From positions 4,602,001 to 4,666,000 of the forward strand of contig NZ_LS483370.1 of the NCBI RefSeq assembly GCF_900475285.1: a stretch of DNA of 64,000 nucleotides, written 5' to 3'. Positions 1 through 8,537 of this stretch are shown one piece after another (position 1 is the stretch's first letter; every line of letters begins with the position of its first letter). Position numbers and translations under genes: made by a program. The notes under the pieces were generated by a model. The model was not told the DNA's origin and made no database searches. It was given only the letters and a program-made list of their open reading frames with translations. Origin of the DNA: Pseudomonas taetrolens (GTDB lineage Bacteria; Pseudomonadota; Gammaproteobacteria; Pseudomonadales; Pseudomonadaceae).

Positions 1-282
1 ACCGTAACGGGTCATGCCTTTTTTGTCGCCAACGGCCTGATTGAAGGCTTTGCCCAGAGTGATGCCCACATCCTCGACCGTATGGTGATCGTCGATATGC
101 AGGTCGCCTTTGCACTCGATGTCCAGGTCGATCAGCCCGTGTCGGGCGATCTGGTCGAGCATGTGCTCAAGAAAAGGAACACCGATATCAAATCGGGCCT
201 TACCGGTCCCATCCAAGTTGATCGAGGCTTTAATCTGGGTTTCCAGAGTATCGCGCTCGACTGACGCCTTACGTTCGGCCAT
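1..282 (-). CDS. hisB: imidazoleglycerol-phosphate dehydratase, N-terminal part (cut by window edge)
   Basis: Histidine biosynthesis enzyme that dehydrates imidazole glycerol phosphate to imidazole acetol phosphate in the cytoplasm. Only the first 94 residues are in the window; the gene runs off the left edge. The ATG at 282 gives [20 protein letters not shown], and the family's metal-binding histidine clusters follow: [13 protein letters not shown] at about residues 37-49 and DDHHTVED at 64-71. The visible part ends in KGMTRYG, also a conserved block. The monofunctional form is usual in pseudomonads. The other his genes are presumably downstream, outside the window. Identification is secure. 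Confidence 0.96.
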   Translation of the reverse strand, partial: MAERKASVERDTLETQIKASINLDGTGKARFDIGVPFLEHMLDQIARHGLIDLDIECKGDLHIDDHHTVEDVGITLGKAFNQAVGDKKGMTRYG

Positions 283-443
283 CACCAGCTCCGCAAAATC
301 ATTGGGCGAAAAAGGTGGCCATTATAGGCACGGGTCTGACAAACAGAAACATTAAGGGTGAGACGGCTGACGTATAACCCGTAGCAGCTACCGAAGAGGC
401 GAGTCTGCGCTCCTCGGCAACGGCTAAAAATACGCGCTACGCC

Positions 444-2105
444 TTAATGAAAGAGCACTGCCGTCATTTGCACGGTCACCCAAATCCCCCACAGCAACGG
501 AATGCCGACCACCAGCCAGGCCGCGACGGTCAACGGCAAGCTGCCCGGCGAGGCTTTCCATTCCAGCGACGTATTGGCATCAGCGCCCTTGTCGTGGCCC
601 AGAGCTTGCTCGGCGGCCAGCTGTGCGTCGGTCATGAAGTATTTGTCGGCCACCGGACGCACCAGCAAATTGCAGATAAAGCCCAGCACCAGCAGGCCCG
701 CGAGGATATACAGGGTGATGTCGTAAGCCGCCGCACGCTCTACCCCAATACTCAACTGGTATTCGCGCAGGTAGTTGACCAGGACCGGCCCCAGTACGCC
801 AGCCGCGGCCCAGGCAGTCAGCAGGCGACCGTGAATCGCGCCGACCATCTGCGTCCCGAACAGGTCTGCCAGATAGGCCGGTACCGTGGCAAAGCCACCA
901 CCATACATCGACAGGATGATGCAGAACGCCGCCACGAACAGCGAGATGTTGCCTAGGTGGCCCAGGTTCGGCACCAGCGCATACAGGGCGAACCCCAGCG
1001 CAAAGAATACGAAGTAGGTGTTTTTACGGCCCAGGTAGTCCGAGAACGAGGCCCAGAAGAACCGTCCGCCAATATTGAACAGGCTCAGCAAACCGGTGAA
1101 GCCCGCCGCAATGGCCGCGATTTGCGCCAATTGCGCAGCATCCAGTTGGCCAAAGGTCAGATCGTTGCCCAGCAACTTGCCAGCAAACACCTCCTGCAAC
1201 AAGGGCGAAGCCATGCCCAGAATGCCGATACCGGCCGAGACGTTAAGGCACAACACCAACCACACCAGCGCAAACTGCGGCGTTTTCCAGGCCACGCTCA
1301 CGTGGACATGACGCTGAGTAATCATCGCATTGGCGGTTTTTTTCACCGGCGGTGTCCAGCCTTCAGGCTTCCAGCCGGTGGGTGGCACGCGGTACGACAA
1401 TGCGCCTCCCACCATAAAGACAAAATAAATCGCCGCCATCACCAAAAAGCTCTGCCACACGCCGACACCATCCGGCCCGGCAAAGTGCCCCATCAAGGCC
1501 GCAGCCAGAGGCGCACCGACCATTGCTCCGCCACCGAAACCCATGATTGCCATGCCCGTGGCCATGCCCCGCTTGTCCGGGAACCACTTGATCAGGGTCG
1601 ACACAGGCGAGATGTAGCCCAACCCCAAGCCAATGCCCCCAATCACCCCTGATCCCAGCCACATCAGCCAGATCTGGTGGGTGTAGATACCCAGTGCCGA
1701 AATCAGCAAACCGCCACACCAGCACAGCGCCGACACCAGGCCCGCCTTGCGCGGCCCAGCGTGTTCAAGCCAGCCACCCCACACCGCTGCCGAGCAACCG
1801 AGGAAGATGAAGAACAAGGTGTAGATCCAGCCAAGCATCGAGATCGGCCAGTCGCATTGCGATGAAAACACCTGCGTGATAAAGCTCATGTCAGGTGCGC
1901 ACGCCACCGGCGCCGTCACACCCAAAGCCTTGGACAAGGGCAGCCAAAACACCGAGAAGCCATAGGCCATGCCAATGCACAGGTGAATCGCCAGTGCGGC
2001 TGGCGGAACCAGCCAGCGGTTGAAGCCGGGCCTGGCGATGATGCGCTCCTTGGACAGGAACGCAGACGGCGAGGCAGGGATGCCCGCAGCGGTACTGGTA
2101 CTCAT
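444..2105 (-). CDS. MFS transporter, oxalate/formate antiporter (OFA) type
   Basis: A 553-residue inner-membrane carrier. After a hydrophilic N-terminus, the first membrane segments read LAIHLCIGMAYGFSVFWLPL and IYTLFFIFLGCSAAVWGG. They are followed by GPRKAGLVSALCWCGG and the long glycine-rich helix GVIGGIGLGLGYISPVSTLI, which ends in the WFPDKRGMATG loop typical of the OFA/monocarboxylate MFS group. A second half with GGRFFWASFSDYLGRK (about residues 380-400) is the repeat of the MFS signature. The ATG at 2105 is chosen because GGGGGA lies eight bases upstream; an ATG at 2213 would add 36 basic residues with no family match. The substrate cannot be read from sequence; an organic anion is the family expectation. 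It stands alone between hisB and asmA. Confidence 0.85.
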   Translation of the reverse strand: MSTSTAAGIPASPSAFLSKERIIARPGFNRWLVPPAALAIHLCIGMAYGFSVFWLPLSKALGVTAPVACAPDMSFITQVFSSQCDWPISMLGWIYTLFFIFLGCSAAVWGGWLEHAGPRKAGLVSALCWCGGLLISALGIYTHQIWLMWLGSGVIGGIGLGLGYISPVSTLIKWFPDKRGMATGMAIMGFGGGAMVGAPLAAALMGHFAGPDGVGVWQSFLVMAAIYFVFMVGGALSYRVPPTGWKPEGWTPPVKKTANAMITQRHVHVSVAWKTPQFALVWLVLCLNVSAGIGILGMASPLLQEVFAGKLLGNDLTFGQLDAAQLAQIAAIAAGFTGLLSLFNIGGRFFWASFSDYLGRKNTYFVFFALGFALYALVPNLGHLGNISLFVAAFCIILSMYGGGFATVPAYLADLFGTQMVGAIHGRLLTAWAAAGVLGPVLVNYLREYQLSIGVERAAAYDITLYILAGLLVLGFICNLLVRPVADKYFMTDAQLAAEQALGHDKGADANTSLEWKASPGSLPLTVAAWLVVGIPLLWGIWVTVQMTAVLFH

Positions 2106-2519
2106 TGTTATGTCCCCCATGAATGAAAAGATTCTCCAGGCACGCTCAACCCTCGACTTTGGCGCCTTGAAAGGACGCAGCCGTTTTATTGGATCAAGTC
2201 CAAGGCGCGACAATGCGCCGCAGGTGGCCGGGAAAACAGGCGGAGATTACCATCTGAAAGTAGGAGTGATACCAAACTGACGTGGTCTTTTACGACGAAT
2301 GTGTCTCAACCTGGCACTGCCACGAACACATCGCTCAACCAGGGAAGTCACCCTGCCCCTTGAATTCCGGGCCTTTCGAACTGTCCCGGCCATGATGCTC
2401 CGGGCCGACATCCGCAGCGTTGAGCCTCGGAGGATCCAACCCCAGTCGGGCACCTCGTGGCGCTATACTCTGCGGCTAAATTTAAAACTCTTTACACACA
2501 GACCTACAAGGATCCGCCC
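2106..2519. other. intergenic region between divergent MFS carrier and asmA
   Basis: About 414 bases without a convincing gene. It should hold the divergent promoters of the MFS carrier and asmA. A TATACT hexamer at 2464-2469 is a possible -10 element for asmA, but no clear -35 lies 16-18 bases upstream. The asmA ribosome-binding site is AAGGAT at 2508-2513. Short ORFs on both strands lack ribosome-binding sites and look random. Confidence 0.5.
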
Positions 2520-4742
2520 ATGAAAGCGTTCGGCAAAATCCTGGGTCTGGTGCTTCTCGGATTGTTGCTGATCATCGTGGCGCTGGGCTTTGCCCTCAGC
2601 CACCTGTTTGATCCCAACGACTATAAAGACGAGATCCGCCAGATAGCCCGTGACAAAGCCCACATTGAACTGACCCTCAATGGCGACATCGGCTGGAGCC
2701 TCTTCCCCTGGCTCGGCCTGGAACTGCACGATGCCAGCGTCGCGACCCTGACAGCACCGACCCAACCGTTTGCAGACCTGCAAATGCTCGGCCTCTCTGT
2801 GCGCGTCCTGCCGCTCCTGCGCAAAGAAGTGCAAATGAGCGACGTGCGGGTCGAAGGCCTGAACCTGCGCCTGACCCGCGACAAAAGCGGTCACGGCAAT
2901 TGGCAGGACATCGGCAAGCCGGCACCGGCGATTGCCGGCAACGAGGCTACAGCCGCCACCGGTTCTGAGCCCGCCGCTCCCGCCAAACCTGACAGCATCA
3001 GCCAGCCACTCAAGCTCGATATCGACAGCCTGACCGTCAACAACGCACGGGTTGAATACAACGATGAGCAAAGCGGCCAGCAATTCAGTGCCGAGAGTAT
3101 TCAAATGAGCACCGGCGCGGTGCATGAAGGCATCAGCATCCCGGTCAAGCTGACCGCATTTCTGGGCACCAACAAACCCGTGATGCGGGTTAAAACCGAA
3201 GTCGACGGCAAGCTGCGCTTTGATCGCATTCTCAAGCGCTATCAGTTCGAAGACCTGAAGATCGTCGGTGAAGCGTCTGGCGAACCTCTGCAAGGCAAAA
3301 CCATGACTTATGCCGCACAAGGGCAGATTCTGGTTGATATGGCAGCGAACGTCGCCGAATGGAGCGGCCTGAAGCTTTCCGCCAACCAGTTGCGCGCCCT
3401 GGGTGAACTCAAAGCCAATAACCTCGATAAAACCCCGCAAATCACCGGCGGGCTGTCGATTGCCCAGTTTGATCTGGCCAAGTTCCTCGACAGCATCGGC
3501 CACACCCTGCCAACGATGGCGCCGGGTAGCCTGAGCAAAGTCGAAATGGTCAGCCGCCTGTCCGGTACACCCACCAGCCTGGCTTTTGACGAGCTCAACC
3601 TGAAAGTCGATGACAGCACCTTCACCGGCCGTATCGCCGTAGAAGACTTCGCCAAACAAGCCTTGCGTATCCAGCTCAAAGGCGACACGTTCGACGCAGA
3701 TCGTTACTTGCCGCCCAAATCGGCAGAGGCCACCGGCGCCACGGCTGCACGCCAGGCCGAAGTGCAAGGCAGCGAAGCCGGTGCACTGGCTTCATCGGGC
3801 GACACCCCGCTGCCGGATGCGCCGACCAAAAGCGGCTGGAGCACCAGCAAGATCATTCCTGTGACTCGCCTCAAGGCGCTGGACCTGGTTGCCGATATCC
3901 GTTTTGACCAACTGACCCTGAGCAAATTGCCGATTCAAAACGCCGGGCTCAAGGCCAATAGCAAAGCCGGGCTGCTCACCCTCGAAAACCTGAGCGGCAC
4001 GCTTTACAAAGGTAGCTTCGCCGCCAATGGCAGTCTGGACGTGCGGCCGATCCTGCCGCTGGCCAAGCTGCAGACCCGCATCAACAATGTGCCGGTTGAA
4101 AAAATCCTGCAGAGCCAGGGTAAAAAACCACCGGTGACCGGCCTGCTGACCCTCAACAGCAACATCACGGGCAGCGGCGACAGTCAGAGCGCACTGATCC
4201 AAAGCCTCAACGGCACCGCCAGCTTTGTGCTCAATGACGGCGTATTGCTCAATGCCAACCTCGAACAGCAACTGTGTCGCGGCATTTCCATCCTCAACCG
4301 CAAGACCCTGAGCGGCGAGCCCCGCGGCAAAGACACGCCGTTCAATGAACTAAAAGGCAGCCTGGTCTTGCGTAACGGCGTGGCGAGCAACCCGGACCTG
4401 GTGGTCCGCATTCCCGGCCTGAGCGTAAAAGGCGATGGCGATATCGACCTGCGTGTTTTGGGCATGGATTACCGCATCGGCATCACCGTAGAAGGCGACC
4501 AGCGCGCCATGCCTGATCCGGCCTGCCAGGTCGGCAAGAACTTCGTCGGCGTTGCACTGCCTTTGCGTTGCCGCGGCCCTCTGGAGCTGGGAGCCAAGGC
4601 CTGCCGTCTGGACAAGGACGGCCTGGGCAAGGTGGCAGCCAAAGTAACAGGCAACAAAATCAGCGAAAAAATTGAAGAAAAACTGGGGGACAAAGTCAGC
4701 CCCGAGCTGAAAGACGCCCTCAGGGGGTTGTTCAAGCGATGA
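2520..4742 (+). CDS. asmA: AsmA family protein
   Basis: A 740-residue envelope protein of the AsmA group, now viewed as bridge-like lipid-transfer proteins anchored in the inner membrane and reaching into the periplasm. Residues 5-27 (KILGLVLLGLLLIIVALGFA) form the N-terminal anchor, followed by the typical LSHLFDPNDYKDEI block and GWSLFPWLGLELHD, where AsmA homologues are best conserved. The C-terminal AsmA_2 part has the LNGTASFVLNDGVLLNANLE motif near residue 560 and ends with PDPACQVGKNFVGVALPLRC. Start: ATG at 2520 with AAGGAT upstream. The stop overlaps the mutY start by four bases (ATGA), so the two are translationally coupled, as in other pseudomonads. Confidence 0.9.
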   Translation: MKAFGKILGLVLLGLLLIIVALGFALSHLFDPNDYKDEIRQIARDKAHIELTLNGDIGWSLFPWLGLELHDASVATLTAPTQPFADLQMLGLSVRVLPLLRKEVQMSDVRVEGLNLRLTRDKSGHGNWQDIGKPAPAIAGNEATAATGSEPAAPAKPDSISQPLKLDIDSLTVNNARVEYNDEQSGQQFSAESIQMSTGAVHEGISIPVKLTAFLGTNKPVMRVKTEVDGKLRFDRILKRYQFEDLKIVGEASGEPLQGKTMTYAAQGQILVDMAANVAEWSGLKLSANQLRALGELKANNLDKTPQITGGLSIAQFDLAKFLDSIGHTLPTMAPGSLSKVEMVSRLSGTPTSLAFDELNLKVDDSTFTGRIAVEDFAKQALRIQLKGDTFDADRYLPPKSAEATGATAARQAEVQGSEAGALASSGDTPLPDAPTKSGWSTSKIIPVTRLKALDLVADIRFDQLTLSKLPIQNAGLKANSKAGLLTLENLSGTLYKGSFAANGSLDVRPILPLAKLQTRINNVPVEKILQSQGKKPPVTGLLTLNSNITGSGDSQSALIQSLNGTASFVLNDGVLLNANLEQQLCRGISILNRKTLSGEPRGKDTPFNELKGSLVLRNGVASNPDLVVRIPGLSVKGDGDIDLRVLGMDYRIGITVEGDQRAMPDPACQVGKNFVGVALPLRCRGPLELGAKACRLDKDGLGKVAAKVTGNKISEKIEEKLGDKVSPELKDALRGLFKR

Positions 4743-5806
4743 GAGATGAGCAGTTTTCAACGGCGGTCCTCGATTGGTATGACCGCCACGGCCGCCACGA
4801 CCTGCCCTGGCAACAGGGCATCACCCCGTATCGGGTGTGGGTCTCGGAAATCATGCTGCAGCAAACCCAGGTCAGCACTGTGCTGAACTACTTCGACCGA
4901 TTCATGGCCTCGCTGCCTACGGTTGAAGCGCTGGCCGCCGCCCCGGAAGACGAAGTGCTGCACCTGTGGTCCGGCCTCGGTTACTACACCCGTGCCCGCA
5001 ACTTGCAGAAAACCGCCAAAATCGTGGTTGCCGACTATGCGGGCGAGTTCCCGCAGGATGTCGAAAAGCTGGTCGAGCTGCCCGGTATCGGCCTGTCCAC
5101 CGCAGGCGCGATCGCCAGCCTGAGCATGGGCCTGCGTGCGCCGATCCTCGATGGCAACGTCAAACGGGTGCTGGCGCGCTACACAGCGCAAGAGGGTTAC
5201 CCGGGTGAGCCCAAGGTCGCCAAACAGCTATGGGCCACCGCCGAGCGCTTTACGCCTCATGACCGGGTCAACGCCTACACCCAGGCGATGATGGACATGG
5301 GCGCCACGCTCTGTACCCGCAGCAAACCCAGCTGCCTGCTGTGCCCGCTTGAAACCGGCTGTGAGGCCCACCTGCTGGGCCTTGAGACCCGTTACCCGAT
5401 TCCCAAGCCACGCAAAACCATTCCGCAAAAACGCACACTGATGCCCATGCTGGCCAATGCCGAAGGCGCGATCCTGCTTTACCGTCGCCCTTCGACCGGT
5501 CTGTGGGGCGGCCTGTGGAGCCTGCCCGAGCTGGAAGACCTCAATGATCTCGAGCATCTGGCACTGCAACACTCGCTGACCCTGGGCACGCAACACGAGC
5601 TGCCTGGCCTGACCCACACCTTTAGCCATTTTCAACTGGCCATCGAACCGTGGCTGGTCCACGTCGAGGAGTCCGGCCATCACGTGGCCGAGGCCGACTG
5701 GCTCTGGTATAACCTCGCCACCCCGCCGCGCCTGGGCCTGGCGGCCCCGGTCAAGAAGCTGCTCAAACGAGCAGCCGACCTATTGAACGCTGGAGAGTTG
5801 TCATGA
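4739..5806 (+). CDS. mutY: A/G-specific adenine DNA glycosylase
   Basis: Base-excision repair enzyme that removes adenine mispaired with 8-oxoguanine. It has 355 residues, close to the E. coli enzyme. The N-terminal HhH-GPD domain has [20 protein letters not shown] with the catalytic Glu, the helix-hairpin-helix [15 protein letters not shown] and the catalytic Asp in [14 protein letters not shown]. The four iron-sulfur cysteines keep the canonical spacing C-X6-C-X2-C-X5-C ([17 protein letters not shown]). The C-terminal Nudix-like domain (about 230-345) that recognises 8-oxoG contains [16 protein letters not shown]. It overlaps asmA by four bases and yggX by four bases. The pairing with yggX fits oxidative-damage control. 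Confidence 0.97.
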   Translation: MRDEQFSTAVLDWYDRHGRHDLPWQQGITPYRVWVSEIMLQQTQVSTVLNYFDRFMASLPTVEALAAAPEDEVLHLWSGLGYYTRARNLQKTAKIVVADYAGEFPQDVEKLVELPGIGLSTAGAIASLSMGLRAPILDGNVKRVLARYTAQEGYPGEPKVAKQLWATAERFTPHDRVNAYTQAMMDMGATLCTRSKPSCLLCPLETGCEAHLLGLETRYPIPKPRKTIPQKRTLMPMLANAEGAILLYRRPSTGLWGGLWSLPELEDLNDLEHLALQHSLTLGTQHELPGLTHTFSHFQLAIEPWLVHVEESGHHVAEADWLWYNLATPPRLGLAAPVKKLLKRAADLLNAGELS

Positions 5807-6075
5807 CCCGCACCATCATCTGCCGCAAGTACAACGAAGAACTGCCCGCGCTTGAGCGCCCTCCGTTTCCTGGCGCCAAGGGTCAGGACATTTTTGACCA
5901 TGTCTCGGCCAAGGCCTGGGCTGACTGGCAAAAACACCAAACCCTGCTGATCAACGAAAAACGTTTGAACATGATGAACGCCGAAGACCGCAAATATTTG
6001 CAGGACGAAATGGACAAGTTCTTCAGCGGCGAAGAATACGCCCAAGCCGAAGGCTATGTTCCACCAACGGAATAA
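5803..6075 (+). CDS. yggX: oxidative damage protection protein, Fe(2+) trafficking
   Basis: A 90-residue cytoplasmic protein of the YggX family, linked in enterobacteria to protection of iron-sulfur clusters and to iron trafficking under oxidative stress. The sequence starts [20 protein letters not shown] with the single conserved cysteine near the N-terminus (Cys7), then [20 protein letters not shown] and [19 protein letters not shown], all family hallmarks. Its ATG overlaps the mutY stop (ATGA), so the pair is almost certainly co-translated. The length is normal. Confidence 0.96.
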   Translation: MTRTIICRKYNEELPALERPPFPGAKGQDIFDHVSAKAWADWQKHQTLLINEKRLNMMNAEDRKYLQDEMDKFFSGEEYAQAEGYVPPTE

Positions 6076-6139
6076 TCCCGGTTTTAAAGGGTTTGGCCCG
6101 TAAGCGACGGTAATAATTAAATATTTTTCAAAAAAGTGT

Positions 6140-6168
6140 TTGACGGGTCATCGAAAAAGGCTTCTAAT
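6140..6168 (+). promoter_or_regulatory. sigma-70 promoter of tRNA-Phe
   Basis: TTGACG (6140-6145) and TCTAAT (6163-6168) are separated by 17 bases, close to the sigma-70 consensus. They are followed by a GC-rich discriminator (GCGCCCC), as expected of a stringently controlled stable-RNA promoter. The tRNA begins 11 bases downstream. Confidence 0.75.
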
Positions 6169-6178
6169 GCGCCCCGTT

Positions 6179-6254
6179 GCCCAGATAGCTCAGTCGGTAG
6201 AGCAGGGGATTGAAAATCCCCGTGTCGGCGGTTCGATTCCGTCTCTGGGCACCA
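6179..6254 (+). tRNA. tRNA-Phe (GAA)
   Basis: A 76-base cloverleaf with an encoded CCA end. The acceptor stem is GCCCAGA/TCTGGGC, the D-arm contains AGCTCAGTCGGTAGAGC, and the anticodon arm GGGGA-TTGAAAA-TCCCC has anticodon GAA. The T-arm is GGCGG-TTCGATT-CCGTC (last pair weak). Discriminator A and CCA are at 6251-6254. Confidence 0.97.
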
Positions 6255-6295
6255 CATTCAGTTTTGATGTGGTGTTCGCACCACCTCAAAGCAAA

Positions 6296-6323
6296 CAAAA
6301 AACCCGCCCAGTGCGGGTTTTTT
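6296..6323 (+). terminator. Rho-independent terminator after tRNA-Phe
   Basis: A perfect 7-bp stem AACCCGC/GCGGGTT (6301-6307 and 6313-6319), loop CCAGT, and a run of six T at 6318-6323. The upstream A-run makes it partly bidirectional. Confidence 0.9.
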
Positions 6324-6419
6324 GTTGGGCGCGATTTATACCCGCAGCGCCACCTCTCTTGGCGATTGCAAAGAGATGGGGTTCAATCCTCTCTTCAGCC
6401 TGCAAAGGACACACATCGC

Positions 6420-6890
6420 ATGTCATCGCCCAAAAAACAGCAAAAGAACGCGCAGCGAGCCAAATCCAAAGCCAAGCAGAATCGCACAGGCAAACCGGCC
6501 AAACCTTCGGCGGGCTCCCTGATTGATAATCCGTTCGATGACGTGAAGATCGACCTCAGCACGTTCGACTTTCAGGACATCCTCGAAAACGGTTTTGACC
6601 CGGCCGATTACGACGACCTGTTCCAGGCGATGAAAGCCGCTGAAGCCAAAAATCAACTGACGATGTGCATGGTGTTCTTGCAATACCCGGTGCTGGAGCT
6701 GGTGATTTCGGAAGAGGAAGAAGAGCCGGCCACGGATTTCCTGATGGGCCTGTTGATCGAATACCGTATCGCCGTGCATGGCGATGACGAAGACAGTGCT
6801 GTGGCCTGGATCGAAACCCCGGCCTTCCAGAAAGACTACGTTGAAGCGTCGCGCTTGCTGCTAGAACGCAACGCCCGGAACACCCTCTGA
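6420..6890 (+). CDS. conserved hypothetical protein, acidic, with basic N-terminus
   Basis: A 156-residue soluble protein that I do not recognise as a named family. It starts with a very basic stretch (MSSPKKQQKNAQRAKSKAKQ), then becomes strongly acidic: DNPFDDVKIDLSTFDFQDIL near residues 40-60 and EEEEE near 100. Predicted helices follow, with no signal peptide or membrane segment. The ATG at 6420 has AAAGGA about 11 bases upstream. It is immediately followed by the alpha/beta hydrolase gene, whose likely start overlaps its stop, so the two may be co-expressed. The charged N-terminus could bind nucleic acid, but that is only inference. Confidence 0.75.
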   Translation: MSSPKKQQKNAQRAKSKAKQNRTGKPAKPSAGSLIDNPFDDVKIDLSTFDFQDILENGFDPADYDDLFQAMKAAEAKNQLTMCMVFLQYPVLELVISEEEEEPATDFLMGLLIEYRIAVHGDDEDSAVAWIETPAFQKDYVEASRLLLERNARNTL

Positions 6891-7810
6891 CCGCAACCCT
6901 GCCACACACCGTTAGCCGGGCGTTTACCGAGTCCGCGGCTGACGGCTATCGGCTGGGCGGCTTTGAATGGCGCCACCCTGCGCCAGACGCCACGCGCGCA
7001 GTGGTCATCATCAACGCCGCCACCTCGGTACGATGTGGCTACTACGCACGATTTGCCGATTACCTGTTCAGTCATGGCCTAGACGTGATGCTGTTCGACT
7101 ATCGCGGTATCGGTGCCTCACGCCACGGATCGCTGCGCGGCTTCGAGGCGTCGTGGTCGGATTGGGGATCACTGGACTTTGAAGCCCTCCTGAAGCGCGC
7201 ACAGCGCGAATTCCCCGGCCAGCCGACCGATGTCGTCGGTCACAGCTTCGGCGGCTGTGCAGCGGGGTTGGCGGCTTCCGGACAGGCTATTCGCCATCTG
7301 GTGACCGTGGGCGCGCAGTTTGCCCACTGGCGCGACTATGCTCCCGACCAACGCTGGCAGATGCTCGCCAAGTGGCACGCCTTCATGCCGCTGCTCACGC
7401 GCCTGTGCGGCTATTTCCCGGGCAAACGCCTGGGCTGGCTCGAAGACACTCCGACCGGCGTGGTCAAAGACTGGAGCGCCTTCAGCACACACTACGAAAG
7501 ACTCCCCAGCGCCCGCCATCACACCTCCCTGCCCTTTACGTCCGTGAATGCTAAAACCCTCGCCATCAGCCTGAGCGACGATCCTTTCGGCACGGTGGCA
7601 GCCATCGAGCGCCTTCTAAGTTATTTCAGCGCCAGCGCTCGCACACATCTACGGATAAAACCCGCAGACATCGGCGAAACATCCGTTGGTCATTTCGCGT
7701 TTTTCCATAGCCGTTTTCAGAAGAGCCTATGGCCGATTGCGCTGGAGTGGTTGTTGAACGGTGATCTGATGCCCCGCGCACCGGGGCAGGTCATCAGCAA
7801 CGTCCTGTAA
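6887..7810 (+). CDS. alpha/beta-fold hydrolase, probable non-ATG start
   Basis: A serine hydrolase of the alpha/beta fold, resembling the COG4757-type predicted hydrolases. The nucleophile elbow is VVGHSFGGCAAG (about residues 116-127 from the CTG), the strand before it reads DVMLFDYRGIGASRHGS, and the likely catalytic His lies near the C-terminus in ETSVGHFAFFHS. Starting at the GTG at 7001 would remove strand-forming sequence (GYRLGGFEWRHPAP) that hydrolases of this kind need. The better start is CTG at 6887, which overlaps the preceding stop (CTGA) and has GGAA six bases upstream. That start gives 307 residues. No ATG, GTG or TTG suits this position. The substrate is unknown. Confidence 0.75.
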   Translation: MTATLPHTVSRAFTESAADGYRLGGFEWRHPAPDATRAVVIINAATSVRCGYYARFADYLFSHGLDVMLFDYRGIGASRHGSLRGFEASWSDWGSLDFEALLKRAQREFPGQPTDVVGHSFGGCAAGLAASGQAIRHLVTVGAQFAHWRDYAPDQRWQMLAKWHAFMPLLTRLCGYFPGKRLGWLEDTPTGVVKDWSAFSTHYERLPSARHHTSLPFTSVNAKTLAISLSDDPFGTVAAIERLLSYFSASARTHLRIKPADIGETSVGHFAFFHSRFQKSLWPIALEWLLNGDLMPRAPGQVISNVL

Positions 7811-7922
7811 CCGTCGCCGGCAGCCATGATTGGGTCCGCTGTGGAACACAAACGAAGGTCTTGCAGCCCTTATCGCAGCCTGCGGTGGCCACAGGATTTG
7901 AGTTGCCAGGGTGCGTTGAACA

Positions 7923-8177
7923 TCAGCCTTCCCGGCCCGTGGAGCAGCCTTGAGGCTTGTTCACCCGAACGGTCGAGGGCGGATTGTCGGCCAGCTTGTT
8001 GCCTGGCCTGCGCGGCCGCACCATCAGCTCTCCTCCGCAGTTAGGGCACAAACCACCCAGTTTCTGCTCCGAGCACGACGCGCAAAAAGTGCACTCGAAT
8101 GAGCAAATCCGCGCCAGAGGCGATTCCGGCGGCAAGTCACAATCGCAGCATTCACAATTGGGGCGTAATTCGAGCAT
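7923..8177 (-). CDS. DUF1272 domain-containing Cys-rich protein
   Basis: An 84-residue small protein of the DUF1272 family. The first 50 residues hold the family pattern: MLELRPNCECCDCDLPPES, then ICSFECTFCASCSEQ and LCPNCGGELMVRPRRP. The cysteine pairs (CECC, C-X3-C-X2-C-X2-C, CPNC) suggest a treble-clef or double zinc-ribbon fold binding one or two metal ions. The remaining 30 residues are a low-conservation tail. The ATG at 8177 with AAGGTG upstream is preferred over an ATG at 8285. It is monocistronic. No function has been established for this family that I know of. Confidence 0.85.
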   Translation of the reverse strand: MLELRPNCECCDCDLPPESPLARICSFECTFCASCSEQKLGGLCPNCGGELMVRPRRPGNKLADNPPSTVRVNKPQGCSTGREG

Positions 8178-8537
8178 CGCGGCACCTTTTGAAAAATCGG
8201 GACAAGCACAGGGTAGATAGCCTGTGCCGGAAATGAAGCGAAGCAGGCTGTTTATTTGTAGCCGAACCCAGCAGCGTTGTTGCACTTTCTGTGCCGGGGG
8301 CGCAGGTGAGCGGGGTCATTGGTTGCTAAAGCGCAGCAATGTATTCCGGCCTTGATCGTTATTGGCCAGCTCTTACAAGCCCAGATCAATATGCACCGAT
8401 TTACATAGCTGTGATCTTTCTTGAAGACAGCCACTTTACTGGTATCAGAGCTGAGATTTCCCACGCCAATACCAGCCCAGCCAGTGCCTTCTTGCTGACA
8501 TCCTCGGTGACCTTCCCAACCTTAAACAGAAGGCACC
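8178..8537. other. intergenic region upstream of the DUF1016 gene
   Basis: About 360 bases, visibly more AT-rich than its surroundings, with no convincing gene. On the minus strand from about 8530 to 8410 a start-less frame reads like protein (KVTEDVSKKALAGLVLAW) and ends at a stop. This may be a remnant of a displaced gene or chance. No clear promoter, tandem repeat or attachment-site repeat was seen. Confidence 0.35.

Noticed and set aside
2463..3767. 434-codon open frame on the minus strand opposite asmA
   Set aside because: It is the complement frame of asmA in a high-GC gene; its protein is compositionally biased (many Gln/His/Val), has no family motif and no ribosome-binding site, while the plus-strand asmA has clear domain structure.
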